A stretch of 64,000 nt of DNA from Bog-473 sp035552095 (lineage in GTDB: Bacteria > Actinomycetota > Acidimicrobiia > Acidimicrobiales > RAAP-2): contig DASZMA010000076.1 of NCBI GenBank assembly GCA_035552095.1, forward strand, positions 1-64,000, written 5' to 3'. The position numbers and the translations under genes were made by a program. The notes below the pieces were generated by a model. It was given only the letters and a program-made list of their open reading frames with translations. It did not search any database and had not been told where the DNA came from. Within the stretch, counting starts at the first letter, position 1. Every line of letters begins with the position of its first letter. Of the stretch, positions 17,042 to 25,326 are shown piece by piece.

Positions 17042-18472
17042 CTAGTCGTGCTCGGGGTCGGACCGAGCCGAGAGCCCCAGGTGCTCGGGGAGGGCGCGGC
17101 GCAACAGCTTTCCCGTCGCCGTGTGCGGCAGCTCAGAAGTGGCGAAGTACGCCTTGGGTCGCTTGTAGGGGGCCAACTGCGCCGCGGCCGCCGCCCGCAG
17201 GGCATCCTCGTCGAACCCCCGGTCGGCCACGTAGGCCACACAGACCTTCTGACCCCACTGGGGGTCGGGCTGGCCGAACACCGCCAGCTGGACCAGCCCG
17301 GGCACCGCGGCCAACGCTGCCTCCACCTCGGCCGGGTAGACGTTCACCCCGCCGCTGATAATGAGGTCATGTCGCCGGCCCGACAGGTACAGGTAGCCAT
17401 CGTCACTCAGCCGTCCCAGGTCGCCCACCGTGCAGGCGGAGCCCCGCCAGGCCGCGGCGGTGGCCCCGTCGTCGCCCCAGTAGCGGAAGCGGGCGAAGTC
17501 GGGCAGGTCGCACCAGATGGTGCCCGAGCCGTCGTCGGCGTCCGTGTCGTAGGCGACCTCGGCGTGGGCGTCGGCATCGGCGTCGACCAGGGGGGCGATG
17601 GACAGCCGGCGGCCGGGCCGGGCCCGGCCCACCGTACCGGGATGGGCCAGCCACTCCTCGGGACCGCACACGGTGAACTGGCCCTCGGTGGAGCCGTAGA
17701 ACTCCCACAGTGCGCCCGCACCCACCCGCGCCATGGTGGCCCGTTTGACCGAGGGCGGGCACGGCGCACCGGCGTGGGCCAGGAAGCGCAGGGAGTCGAA
17801 CCGCTCATCGGGGTCGAGTTCGGGAGACTGCAGAATGCGTTGCAGATGGGTCGGGACCAGGAACGCCGTGGTCGGACGCTGGCGGCGCAGGACACGCAGC
17901 GCCGTGGGGGCGTCGAACCGGCTCAGGATGGCCAGCGACCCGCCGGAGAGCAGCGTCCCGGTGGCGAAGCGGACCGAGACGGTGTGGTACATCGGCGAGC
18001 ACACCATGTGCAGGTCGTTCCGGTCGAACTGCCACACCGCCGCCTCGTCCTCGAAGACGGCCCGAGCCGTCTCCTCGCTCCAGATGCCGGTGGTCACCCC
18101 TTTGGGTCGCCCGGTGGTGCCCGAGGTGTAGTGCATCGGCCGGGTCAGCGGGTAGGGGGCCAGCTCCGCCGGCGTCCCCTCCATGAGGGCGGCCAGCGCG
18201 GCGCCGGTGAGGATCTGCACGGTCGGCTCGGCGTCGGCCACCAGGCGGTCGCGCTCGGACTCGGTCAGGGTGGCGTTGAGCAGGACCGGGATCAGCCCGA
18301 CCCGGGCCGCCCCCAGGACGGCACAGATCAGATCGGCCGACGAGCCGAGGGAGAAGACCACCCGATCGCCGGACCGGCAGCCCCGGGCCAGCAGCGACCC
18401 GGCAGCTCGGCGTTGCCCGGCCTCGGCCTCGGCCGAGGTGAGCACGTCAACGGTGGGCGCGCCCCGGGTCAC
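17042..18472 (-). CDS. AMP-dependent acyl-CoA synthetase/ligase (ANL superfamily)
   Basis: Adenylate-forming enzyme that activates a carboxylic acid to its acyl-CoA. At 476 residues it is shorter than long-chain enzymes and close to malonyl-CoA/FadD36-like or benzoate-type ligases. Motifs in order: P-loop YTSGTTGRPKGVTTG, FYGSTEGQF, GDLGRLSDDGYLYLSGRRHD, and the C-terminal Lys in TATGKLLRR. The start is GTG. It is the first gene of the minus-strand run and diverges from the sirtuin gene, 50 bp away. The substrate is not determined. Confidence 0.88.
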   Translation of the reverse strand: MTRGAPTVDVLTSAEAEAGQRRAAGSLLARGCRSGDRVVFSLGSSADLICAVLGAARVGLIPVLLNATLTESERDRLVADAEPTVQILTGAALAALMEGTPAELAPYPLTRPMHYTSGTTGRPKGVTTGIWSEETARAVFEDEAAVWQFDRNDLHMVCSPMYHTVSVRFATGTLLSGGSLAILSRFDAPTALRVLRRQRPTTAFLVPTHLQRILQSPELDPDERFDSLRFLAHAGAPCPPSVKRATMARVGAGALWEFYGSTEGQFTVCGPEEWLAHPGTVGRARPGRRLSIAPLVDADADAHAEVAYDTDADDGSGTIWCDLPDFARFRYWGDDGATAAAWRGSACTVGDLGRLSDDGYLYLSGRRHDLIISGGVNVYPAEVEAALAAVPGLVQLAVFGQPDPQWGQKVCVAYVADRGFDEDALRAAAAAQLAPYKRPKAYFATSELPHTATGKLLRRALPEHLGLSARSDPEHD

Positions 18473-18522
18473 CGAGGCAGCGTACCGAGTACGGCCCGGG
18501 CCCTACGTGGGACGATCGCACC

Positions 18523-19308
18523 ATGACAGACCCCTCTGTCCAGCCAGCCCGGTCGCTCCTGCAGCGCTCCCGGCGAATCGTCACCCTCACCGGCGCCGGC
18601 ATCTCCACCGATTCGGGCATCCCGGACTTCCGGGGCCCCAACGGGGTGTGGACCAAGAACCCGGAGGCGGAGAGGGCGGCCAACCTCGACGTCTACCTCG
18701 CCGAGCCCGAGGTGCGCCGGCAGTCGTGGCAGCACCGGCTGTCCTCTCGACTGCCCGAGTTGCCGCCCAACCCCGGGCACCGGGCCCTGGTGGACCTGGA
18801 GCGATCGGGCCGGCTGCACACCCTGGTGACCCAGAACATCGACGGGCTGCATCAAAAGGCCGGGACGAGCCCCGAGATTGTCATTGAGATCCACGGCAAC
18901 GCATTGGAGATCGTCTGCCTGCGCTGCGGGCACCGCCAGGCGTCCGAGCCGGTGCACGCTCGGGTGCGGGCGGGCGAGGCTGATCCTTCGTGCCGGGAGG
19001 CGGGTGCTCCAGGATCGATCTGCGGCGGCATCCTCAAGTCGGCCACCATCAGCTTCGGGCAGAGCCTGGTGGCGGCCGACCTGGTGCGGGCCGAGGAGGC
19101 CGCCCGGACGTGCGATCTCCTGCTGGCGGTCGGATCGACGCTGGCCGTCTACCCGGCGGCGGGCCTGGTGCCCCTGGCCGTTCAGTCCGGGGCGGTGGTG
19201 GTCATCGTCAACGGAGGGCCGACCGACCTCGACCGGCTGGCCGACGTGGTGGTCCACGGCTCCATCAGCGAGGTGCTGCCGCGGCTGGTTGAGCCCCCCG
19301 CCGGCTGA
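18523..19308 (+). CDS. cobB: Sir2-family NAD-dependent protein deacylase
   Basis: Removes acyl groups from lysines, using NAD. It has 261 residues. The NAD-binding motif TGAGISTDSGIPDFRG is at about 23-38; TQNIDGLHQKAG comes before catalytic His124 in IHGNALE. The zinc site is C132, C135, C157, C167. A common target in actinobacteria is acyl-CoA synthetase, and one (17042-18472) lies directly opposite, though nothing in the sequence proves the pairing. Spacing between the first two and last two cysteines is within family range. Confidence 0.93.
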   Translation: MTDPSVQPARSLLQRSRRIVTLTGAGISTDSGIPDFRGPNGVWTKNPEAERAANLDVYLAEPEVRRQSWQHRLSSRLPELPPNPGHRALVDLERSGRLHTLVTQNIDGLHQKAGTSPEIVIEIHGNALEIVCLRCGHRQASEPVHARVRAGEADPSCREAGAPGSICGGILKSATISFGQSLVAADLVRAEEAARTCDLLLAVGSTLAVYPAAGLVPLAVQSGAVVVIVNGGPTDLDRLADVVVHGSISEVLPRLVEPPAG

Positions 19309-19320
19309 GTCGGGTGAGCC

Positions 19321-19461
19321 TCAGTCCGAGGAGTTCTTGCGCTCCAACTTGGCCTTCCGGCGTGGCTTGAGGGCGAACCACCAGATGCTGGCCATCGTTC
19401 CGACGATGCCGACGGTGGCAGCCACCGGCTTCACGACTTTTCGGGCACCTCGCTTCGGCAT
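19321..19461 (-). CDS. 46-residue single-pass membrane protein, unknown function
   Basis: A short minus-strand frame starting ATG at 19461 encodes a strongly basic N-terminus (MPKRGARKVVKPV), one hydrophobic segment of about 18 residues (ATVGIVGTMASIWWFAL) and a basic tail rich in Lys and Arg, ending NSSD. The stop is at 19321, 12 bp from the convergent sirtuin stop. It follows the PuuD-like gene by 27 bp on the same strand. Composition and position suggest a real small protein. No homologue can be named and no strong ribosome site is visible. Confidence 0.55.
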   Translation of the reverse strand: MPKRGARKVVKPVAATVGIVGTMASIWWFALKPRRKAKLERKNSSD

Positions 19462-19488
19462 GGGTGGAGACACTACCGGGATCGGCCT

Positions 19489-20229
19489 TCAGGGGGTTGG
19501 GCGCCCGGCCCGGTACGCCGCCGCCGCGGCCACCAGAGCCTGGAAGGGACGGCCGTCGGCCCCCTCCTCGGGGTGCCACTGCACGCCCAGGACGAAACGG
19601 GACTCGGGCAGCTCGACCGCCTCGATCACCCCGTCGGCGGCCCGGGCGGTCGGCACCAGGCCCTTCCCCAGCCGGTCGATGGACTGATGGTGCGAGCAGA
19701 GCACGGTCGGGGTGGCGCCGAACACGGCGGCGGCGTGACTGCCCGGCTCGGTCGCCACCGGCACCGGGCCGAAGACCAGCGGTGCCTTGCGGTGCAGATC
19801 GGTGCCAACCACGTCGGGCAGGTGCTGGTGCAGGGTGCCGCCGAGCTCCACGTTGAGCACCTGCAAGCCCCGGCAGATGGCCAGCACCGGGAGATCGGCC
19901 TGGAGGGCCGCGGCCAGCAGGGCCCGCTCACTGCCGTCGCGTACCGGGTTCACCCCAGCGACCGTGGGCTCGGGCGTCTCGCCGTAGCCCGCCGGGTCCA
20001 CGTCCCCGCCGCCGGTCAGGACGAGCCCGTCCAGGGCGGCGATCACCTCGGCTGCCCCCGAGCCCGGTCCGGCCGCGGCCGTGCGTGACGGGGGCAGCAG
20101 GATGGGCCGGCCCCCGGCCGCCGCCACCAGCTCGTAGTACGACTCCGGCAGCACGGCGGCCGGGCGCTCCCACGAGTTCCAGGCGGCCTTGGCCACGTAG
20201 GTGGAGATGCCGATGAGGGGAACCCTCAC
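19489..20229 (-). CDS. Class I glutamine amidotransferase, gamma-glutamyl-GABA hydrolase (PuuD) like
   Basis: Gamma-glutamyl hydrolase of the peptidase C26/PuuD group, 246 residues. The triad is complete: Cys119 in AICRGLQVLNV, His219 and Glu221 in GVQWHPEE. In the Puu route this enzyme releases GABA from gamma-glutamyl-GABA. A glutamine-synthetase-family ligase is encoded divergently about 0.5 kb away, the same pairing as PuuA-PuuD. The GTG start overlaps the stop of the B12-binding gene by 4 bp, so the two are translationally coupled. Other gamma-glutamyl substrates are possible. Confidence 0.87.
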   Translation of the reverse strand: MRVPLIGISTYVAKAAWNSWERPAAVLPESYYELVAAAGGRPILLPPSRTAAAGPGSGAAEVIAALDGLVLTGGGDVDPAGYGETPEPTVAGVNPVRDGSERALLAAALQADLPVLAICRGLQVLNVELGGTLHQHLPDVVGTDLHRKAPLVFGPVPVATEPGSHAAAVFGATPTVLCSHHQSIDRLGKGLVPTARAADGVIEAVELPESRFVLGVQWHPEEGADGRPFQALVAAAAAYRAGRPTP

Positions 20230-20636
20230 GCCCGCTGCCCGATGGCGTCGGTAACCGCCCGCACCACTTCTTCCTTGGAGGCACCCGGTGAGAGCACCGC
20301 CACCACACCGGCAGTGTGCAGGAGCTCGACGTCGCGCTCGGGCACGATCCCACCCACGATCACCGGCACCTCCAGACCGCGGTGACGGAGCTCCTTGATC
20401 ACGGCCGGGGCCAGCGTGAGGTGCCCACCCGAGTGCATGGAGAGGCCGACCAGGTCCACGTCTTCCTGCATGGCGGCGTTGGCCACCGTGTCCGGCGTCT
20501 GGCGGAGACCCAGGTAGATCACCTCGAACCCGGCGTCGCGCAGCATCCGGGCCACCACCTTGACCCCCCGGTCATGGCCGTCCAACCCGACCTTGGCCAC
20601 CAGCACTCGTCCGGCGGTCCCTGGGGCACTGTTCAT
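20226..20636 (-). CDS. Free-standing cobalamin-binding domain (methylmalonyl-CoA mutase small-domain type)
   Basis: A 136-residue B12-binding module equal to the C-terminal domain of methylmalonyl-CoA mutase. The cobalamin signature D-x-H-x-x-G is at Asp19-His21-Gly24 (VGLDGHDRG), followed by the usual GLSMHSGGHLTLAP and VIVGGIVPERDV segments. The ATG at 20636 gives the standard N-terminus. Such subunits normally pair with a separate mutase large subunit, but none is encoded in this window. Instead it is coupled to a PuuD-like amidotransferase, an unusual partner. Its mutase may lie elsewhere, or it may serve as a B12 sensor. Confidence 0.9.
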   Translation of the reverse strand: MNSAPGTAGRVLVAKVGLDGHDRGVKVVARMLRDAGFEVIYLGLRQTPDTVANAAMQEDVDLVGLSMHSGGHLTLAPAVIKELRHRGLEVPVIVGGIVPERDVELLHTAGVVAVLSPGASKEEVVRAVTDAIGQRA

Positions 20637-20691
20637 GAGGGCAGCGTACAAAAGGGTTGGACGGTGGCCCGCCGGTCCGCCATCATGCGTC

Positions 20692-22050
20692 ATGCCCGGA
20701 CTTGAGCTCATCACCGCAGGGATCGCCGACGGCTCCATCGACACCATCGTGCTGGCCTTTCCCGACATGCAGGGTCGGCCGGTGGGAAAGCGGGTCACCC
20801 CCGACTTCTTCACCGAGCACGTGGCCGAGCACGGCATTGAGGTCTGCGACTACCTGCTGGCCGTCGATATCGACATGAACCCGCTGCCCGGGTACCACTT
20901 CGCCAACTGGGACAAGGGCTACGGCGACGTCGTGGTGCAGCCCGACTACAGCACCGCCCGGCGCCTGCCCTGGCTGCCCGGGACGGCTCTGGTCATCGGC
21001 GACCTGAGCGACGAGGCGGGGGTGCCGGTCGAAGTGTCGCCCCGCCAGATCCTGCGCCACCAGATCGCCCGGGCCGCCGAACGGGGCTTCAGCGTGCTCA
21101 GCGCCACCGAGCTGGAGTTCTTCCTCTTTCGCGATACCTACGAGGAGGCGCAGGAGAAGAACTGGAAGGGGCTGACCCCCCACTCCTCCACCATTGAGGA
21201 CTACCAGCTGCTGCAGACCTCGCGGGAGGAGTACATCCTGCGTCGGATCCGCCAGGAGATGTGCGCCGCCGATATCCCGGTGGAGTTCTCCAAGGGCGAG
21301 GCGGGACGCGGCCAGCACGAGGTCAATGTGACCTACACCGACGCCCTGCAGACGGCCGACCGCCACCTGGTGTTCAAGAACGGGATCAAGGAGATCGCCG
21401 CCCAGGAGGGACGGGCCGCCACCTTCATGGCCAAGTGGACCATGGACGACGTCGGGTCCTCCTGCCACGTGCACAACAGCCTGTGGGACCGGGAGACCAA
21501 GGAGCCCCTGATGGCTGACGCCTCCCATCCCAGTGGCCTGTCGGTGGTGGGGCGCCGGTTCCTGGCCGGCCAACTCCATGCGGCGCGCCAGCTGGCCTGG
21601 TGCGCCGCCCCCACCTTGAACTCGTACCGCCGCTACGTCCCCGGGAGCTGGGCCCCGACCGCGGTGGTGTGGGGCGAGGACAACCGCACCTGTGGCTTCC
21701 GGGTCATCGGGCACGGCGCCGGGCGTCGGGTGGAGACGCGGGTCCCCGGAGCCGACGTCAATCCGTACCTGGTCGTGGCCGCCTGCATCGCCGCCGGCCT
21801 CTACGGCATCGACCACGAGCTGGAGCTGCCCGATCCCTATCCCCGCAACGCCTATGAGGCCACCGATGTCCCCCGCATCCCCTCCACCCTGGTCGAGGCC
21901 ATTGACGAGCTCCGGCACTCCGAAGTGGCGGCGGAGGCCTTCGGCCCCGAGGTGCACCATCACCTGCTCAACACCGCCCAGCAGGAGTGGGAAGCCGCCA
22001 ACCGCCACGTCTCGGACTGGGAGCTGATGCGGAACTTCGAGCGGATATAG
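20692..22050 (+). CDS. Glutamine-synthetase-family ligase (gamma-glutamylpolyamine synthetase type)
   Basis: ATP-dependent ligase with the glutamine synthetase fold, 452 residues from the ATG at 20692. It has the family's metal and ATP elements: ATELEFFLFRD, GQHEVNVTYTDAL and NSYRRYVPGSWAP, then NRTCGFRVIGHGAGRRVETR. The N-terminus (FPDMQGRPVGKRV) is that of the PuuA/GlnA3-like branch rather than nitrogen-assimilating GlnA, so the amine acceptor is more likely a polyamine, ethanolamine or similar than ammonia. The divergent PuuD-like gene supports a gamma-glutamyl cycle. The regulatory C-terminal adenylylation site of classical GlnA is not seen. Confidence 0.88.
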   Translation: MPGLELITAGIADGSIDTIVLAFPDMQGRPVGKRVTPDFFTEHVAEHGIEVCDYLLAVDIDMNPLPGYHFANWDKGYGDVVVQPDYSTARRLPWLPGTALVIGDLSDEAGVPVEVSPRQILRHQIARAAERGFSVLSATELEFFLFRDTYEEAQEKNWKGLTPHSSTIEDYQLLQTSREEYILRRIRQEMCAADIPVEFSKGEAGRGQHEVNVTYTDALQTADRHLVFKNGIKEIAAQEGRAATFMAKWTMDDVGSSCHVHNSLWDRETKEPLMADASHPSGLSVVGRRFLAGQLHAARQLAWCAAPTLNSYRRYVPGSWAPTAVVWGEDNRTCGFRVIGHGAGRRVETRVPGADVNPYLVVAACIAAGLYGIDHELELPDPYPRNAYEATDVPRIPSTLVEAIDELRHSEVAAEAFGPEVHHHLLNTAQQEWEAANRHVSDWELMRNFERI

Positions 22051-22053
22051 CGC

Positions 22054-22923
22054 TTGCTGCGCTCCCAGCTCTGCTCGCAGGAGTCGCTGCGGTCACCCGA
22101 GATCAGGCAGTGGTCGGATCGGCTGCGCCCCATGTGGAACCCGCGGGGCGAGGACCCGCGCCCCTTCATGCTCCACCGCAAAATGTGGGAGTGGCTGTTC
22201 ATCGCGCAGGCCCTGTCCGAGCGCGATCTGTTGCGGCCCGGCCACCGCGGCCTGGGCTTCGGCGTCGGCCAGGAGCCCCTGGTCGCCCTCTTCGCCAGCT
22301 ACGGCTGCGACGTGGTGGCCACCGACCAGCCGGCCGAGCTGGCCCAATCCTCGGGCTGGACCGACTCGGCCGTGGAGTACGTCGGCGGCTTGGCCGGCCT
22401 GAACGACGACGGCCTGTGCCCGAGCGAGCTCTTCGCCCAGCACGTGCGCTACCGGGACGTGGATATGAACGCCATCCCGCGCCATCTGCGCCACTTTGAT
22501 TTCACCTGGTCGTCGTGCGCCTTCGAGCACCTGGGCTCATTGGAGGCGGGAATGGACTTCGTGGTCAACCAGCTGCGCTGCCTCAAGCCCGGCGGCGTGG
22601 CCGTGCACACCACCGAGTACACCGTCTCTTCCAACGACGAGACCCTGGCCGCCGGCGGCACCGTGCTCTACCGCCGGCGTGACATTGACGCCCTGGTGCA
22701 ACGCCTGCGGGGCGCCGGCCACCTCATCGACGTCGACTTCACCGAGGGCACGACGCCCGAGGATCTCCATGTCGACACGCCGCCCTATAGCGATGTGCAC
22801 CTGCGGACGACTCTCGGTGCGTTCGTGACCACGTCGCTGGCCCTGGTCATTGAGAAGAGCGCGGCGCCGGCGGGCCCGCTGCGGGCGCTGGTGCGCCGGA
22901 TCCGGTCGCCTCAGGCGGGGTGA
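22054..22923 (+). CDS. SAM-dependent methyltransferase-like protein
   Basis: Class I methyltransferase-like protein of about 289 residues. The SAM loop appears as GLGFGVGQEPLVALFASYG with an acidic strand end VVATDQP, and the later SCAFEHLGSLE and CLKPGGVAVHTTEYT are typical of the fold. The TTG at 22054 lies 3 bp after the ligase stop; ATG at 22132 is the alternative and would lose about 26 residues. It probably shares the transcript with the ligase. Whether it methylates a related metabolite is unknown. Its last 13 bp overlap the end of the convergent kinase gene. Confidence 0.72.
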   Translation: MLRSQLCSQESLRSPEIRQWSDRLRPMWNPRGEDPRPFMLHRKMWEWLFIAQALSERDLLRPGHRGLGFGVGQEPLVALFASYGCDVVATDQPAELAQSSGWTDSAVEYVGGLAGLNDDGLCPSELFAQHVRYRDVDMNAIPRHLRHFDFTWSSCAFEHLGSLEAGMDFVVNQLRCLKPGGVAVHTTEYTVSSNDETLAAGGTVLYRRRDIDALVQRLRGAGHLIDVDFTEGTTPEDLHVDTPPYSDVHLRTTLGAFVTTSLALVIEKSAAPAGPLRALVRRIRSPQAG

Positions 22924-24578
22924 GCGCCCAAGCGGCCGCCGTTGAGGCGCTTGTGGATCCCCTTGGTCTCCTTGTAGAGGTTGATGAACTCCTTGAGCAG
23001 GGTGGCGTACAGCTCACCCGCCGCCTGGTCCGGGGTGTAGGTGGCCTTCACCTGCACCGTGGCCGGAATGTCGGCCAAGGTGATCCGGCCCAGGGCCAGG
23101 AGGGTGATGAGGCCGGCCCCGCGCACGTTGGCCAGCACCGGGTCGGCGATCTGGCGGATGGTGCGGCCCATGGCATCGGCGTGGATCTGTGACCAGATGT
23201 CCGAGTTGGCCCCCCCGCCCACGAAGGCCAGCGAGCCGAAGCGCCTCTTGGTGTACTTCTCCACCGCCCCCAGGAGCCAGGCCGAGTTGAGGGCCACCCC
23301 TTCGAAGACGGCGCGCACCAGGTGGGACCGGGTTGAGGACAGGGAGATGTTGTGGAAACCCCCCCTGATGGTGTGGTCGTCGACCGGGGAGCGCTCCCCG
23401 TTCAGCCAGGGCGTGAACATGACGCCGTGGGCCCCCGGGGGCACCGCGGCCGCCATGACGTTGAGCCGGTCGAACAGGTCGTCCGGGGCCACGCCGCCGC
23501 CCAGCCCGTCGTCGGGGTAGAGCAGGTTGTCGCGCAGCCAGGTCAGGCAGGCCCCGCCGGTCTCGTGCTCATCGGCCACCAGGTAGCGGCCGGGCAGGCC
23601 CGAGGGGATGGAGGCGATGTTGGTCAGGGCATCGGTCTTCTTGAAGGGGACGTGGCAGCTGATCCAACTCGATGTCCCGATGTAGAGGTGGCCGTCGAAG
23701 TCGTCGACCGCGCCCGAGCCCACCGCGGCCGAGTGCAAGTCGCCGGTGCCGGCCACCACCGGGGTGCCGGCCCGCAGCCCCAGCTCGGACGCCGCCGACG
23801 GGGTCAGCCCACCGAGAATGCTGCCGGTGGGCACCAGTTCGGGCAGCCGGCGGCGCTCCAGCCCGGCCATCTCGAAGAGGCTGTCGTCGTAGGCGACGGC
23901 GTTGATGTCCCGGTTGTCGGTGACCCAGTGCAGCGTGATGGTGTCGTGCGAGGCCCGGGCCAACCCGGTCAGGCGGAGGTTCAGGTAGTCCACCGGTTCG
24001 AGGAAGACGGCCGTGGCCGCGTAGACCTCGGGCCGCTCCGCCCGCAGGAAGTGGATGTGGCCCACCGGGTCCTTGCCCGAGAGGCTCGGGATGCCGCCGG
24101 TCTTGCGCACCCAGCGGGTCAGCTTGGAGGCCGAATAGCCCTGCACGTTGAGGGCGCCCCGCACGGTGTCCTTGACCGCGTCCGAGCCGCGCGAATCCAT
24201 CCACGAGATGGCGGGACCCAGCGCCAGCCCGTCGGCTCCGATGGGCACGGTGCCCGACCACTGGGCCGTGCAGCCCACGCCGACCACCTGGTCGGGATCC
24301 ACACCGCTCTCGGCCATGGCCCGCTGGGCCGACGCGACGACGGCGGCCCACCACTCGTCCGGGCTCTGCTCGGCGGAACCGTCGGTGCCGAGCGCTATCC
24401 CGACCTTCTCGAAGGCGTGGGCAGCGATCCGACCGGTGGCGGAGATGACGGCCACCTTGGGGCCGCCCGTGCCCAGGTCGACCGCCAGGACATACGTTTC
24501 ATCCGGGCTGTGCTCGGGCAGCGCCCGCAACGCAACGGGCGCGGCGGCAGCCAGGGTCGGTGCTGAGGGGGAACGCAT
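22911..24578 (-). CDS. FGGY-family carbohydrate kinase (xylulokinase type)
   Basis: Sugar kinase phosphorylating a pentose, pentulose or polyol with ATP. It has about 555 residues from the ATG at 24578; a GTG at 24608 would add ten. N-terminal phosphate motif VLAVDLGTGGPKVAVIS and substrate-region ISWMDSRGSDAV are visible, and the second FGGY half carries the adenosine motif LAFVGGGANSDIWSQI. The protein is longer than the usual 480-510 residues, mostly through its N-terminal 20 and internal loops. No sugar transporter or isomerase neighbour gives the substrate away. Confidence 0.88.
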   Translation of the reverse strand: MRSPSAPTLAAAAPVALRALPEHSPDETYVLAVDLGTGGPKVAVISATGRIAAHAFEKVGIALGTDGSAEQSPDEWWAAVVASAQRAMAESGVDPDQVVGVGCTAQWSGTVPIGADGLALGPAISWMDSRGSDAVKDTVRGALNVQGYSASKLTRWVRKTGGIPSLSGKDPVGHIHFLRAERPEVYAATAVFLEPVDYLNLRLTGLARASHDTITLHWVTDNRDINAVAYDDSLFEMAGLERRRLPELVPTGSILGGLTPSAASELGLRAGTPVVAGTGDLHSAAVGSGAVDDFDGHLYIGTSSWISCHVPFKKTDALTNIASIPSGLPGRYLVADEHETGGACLTWLRDNLLYPDDGLGGGVAPDDLFDRLNVMAAAVPPGAHGVMFTPWLNGERSPVDDHTIRGGFHNISLSSTRSHLVRAVFEGVALNSAWLLGAVEKYTKRRFGSLAFVGGGANSDIWSQIHADAMGRTIRQIADPVLANVRGAGLITLLALGRITLADIPATVQVKATYTPDQAAGELYATLLKEFINLYKETKGIHKRLNGGRLGAHPA

Positions 24579-24635
24579 CTCGGCGAAGCGTAATCTCGAC
24601 CTCAGCACACGACCCGGCGAGCCGTGCCATGGTGA

Positions 24636-25193
24636 CTACTCGGCCAGAGCGGCTTCGACTTCCAGCTCAATCTTGACCTTGTTCCCCACGACGACGCTGC
24701 CGTCGAGCAGGGCGTGGTTGAAGCTCACGCCGAAGTCCCGGCGGTCGATCTCACCCTCGGCCGAGAAGGCGACGACCTTCTTGCCTTCCTGCATGGAGTC
24801 GCCCTCACCCAGGTACTCGAGCTTGAACTCGACGGCCTTGGTGACCCCGCGGATGGTGAGGTCGGCGAACAGCTTCCACTCACTCTCCGTCACCTTCTCG
24901 AGACGGGTGCTCTTGAGGGTGAGGGTGGGGTAGGTGGCGGCGTCCAGGAAGTCGTTGGTGCGCAGGTGCTCGTCCCGCTGGACCTGGTTGGTGTGGATGC
25001 TGGCCGTCTGGGCCGTGGCCTCGAGGGTCGACTCTTCGGGGTTCTCGGCCACCGTGAAGGTGCCGGAAAACTCCTGGAAGCGGCCCCGGACCTTGGTTCC
25101 GACCAGGTGGCGAGCGGTGAAGCCGACGTCGGAGTGGGCGGCGTCGACGGTGTAGGTACCTACCTTCGGCAGGGTGATCGTGTCAGTGGACAT
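24636..25193 (-). CDS. YceI-family lipid-binding-fold protein
   Basis: Small beta-barrel protein of the YceI/lipocalin-like group, 185 residues, implicated in isoprenoid or polyene binding and stress. The N-terminal YTVDAAHSDVGFTARHLVG, then TVAENPEESTLEAT, NDFLDAATYPTLTLKS and DRRDFGVSFN are all family landmarks. No signal peptide is present, so it is cytoplasmic, unlike proteobacterial YceI. The ATG at 25193 follows an AAAGGAG ribosome site. It diverges from a MarR gene, and its promoter carries the inverted repeat described at 25236-25282. Confidence 0.93.
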   Translation of the reverse strand: MSTDTITLPKVGTYTVDAAHSDVGFTARHLVGTKVRGRFQEFSGTFTVAENPEESTLEATAQTASIHTNQVQRDEHLRTNDFLDAATYPTLTLKSTRLEKVTESEWKLFADLTIRGVTKAVEFKLEYLGEGDSMQEGKKVVAFSAEGEIDRRDFGVSFNHALLDGSVVVGNKVKIELEVEAALAE

Positions 25194-25235
25194 TTTGTAA
25201 CTCCTTTGTGCTGTTTCGTGATCGTTGAGGTGATA

Positions 25236-25282
25236 GTATCTGATTATACAGATACTTGTCAAGCAGATACTCATTGATCAAT
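25236..25282. promoter_or_regulatory. yceI-marR intergenic operator/promoter
   Basis: Bases 25236-25255 form a perfect inverted repeat, GTATCTG-ATTATA-CAGATAC. Another CAGATAC copy lies at 25264-25270, and the 10-bp palindrome ATTGATCAAT at 25273-25282. On the minus strand TTGACA, then 18 bp, then TACTAT makes a plausible yceI promoter whose spacer contains the inverted repeat. A bound repressor would block polymerase. Binding by the adjacent MarR protein is inferred from position. Confidence 0.75.
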
Positions 25283-25326
25283 CAACGGGAGTTTCTGGTA
25301 CGGTTTGGACCAGAGTAGGGAGCGAT

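Noticed and set aside
20683..22008. Minus-strand frame of 441 codons opposite the GS-like gene
   Set aside because: Gly/Val/His-rich antisense shadow; the plus strand encodes a complete glutamine-synthetase fold.
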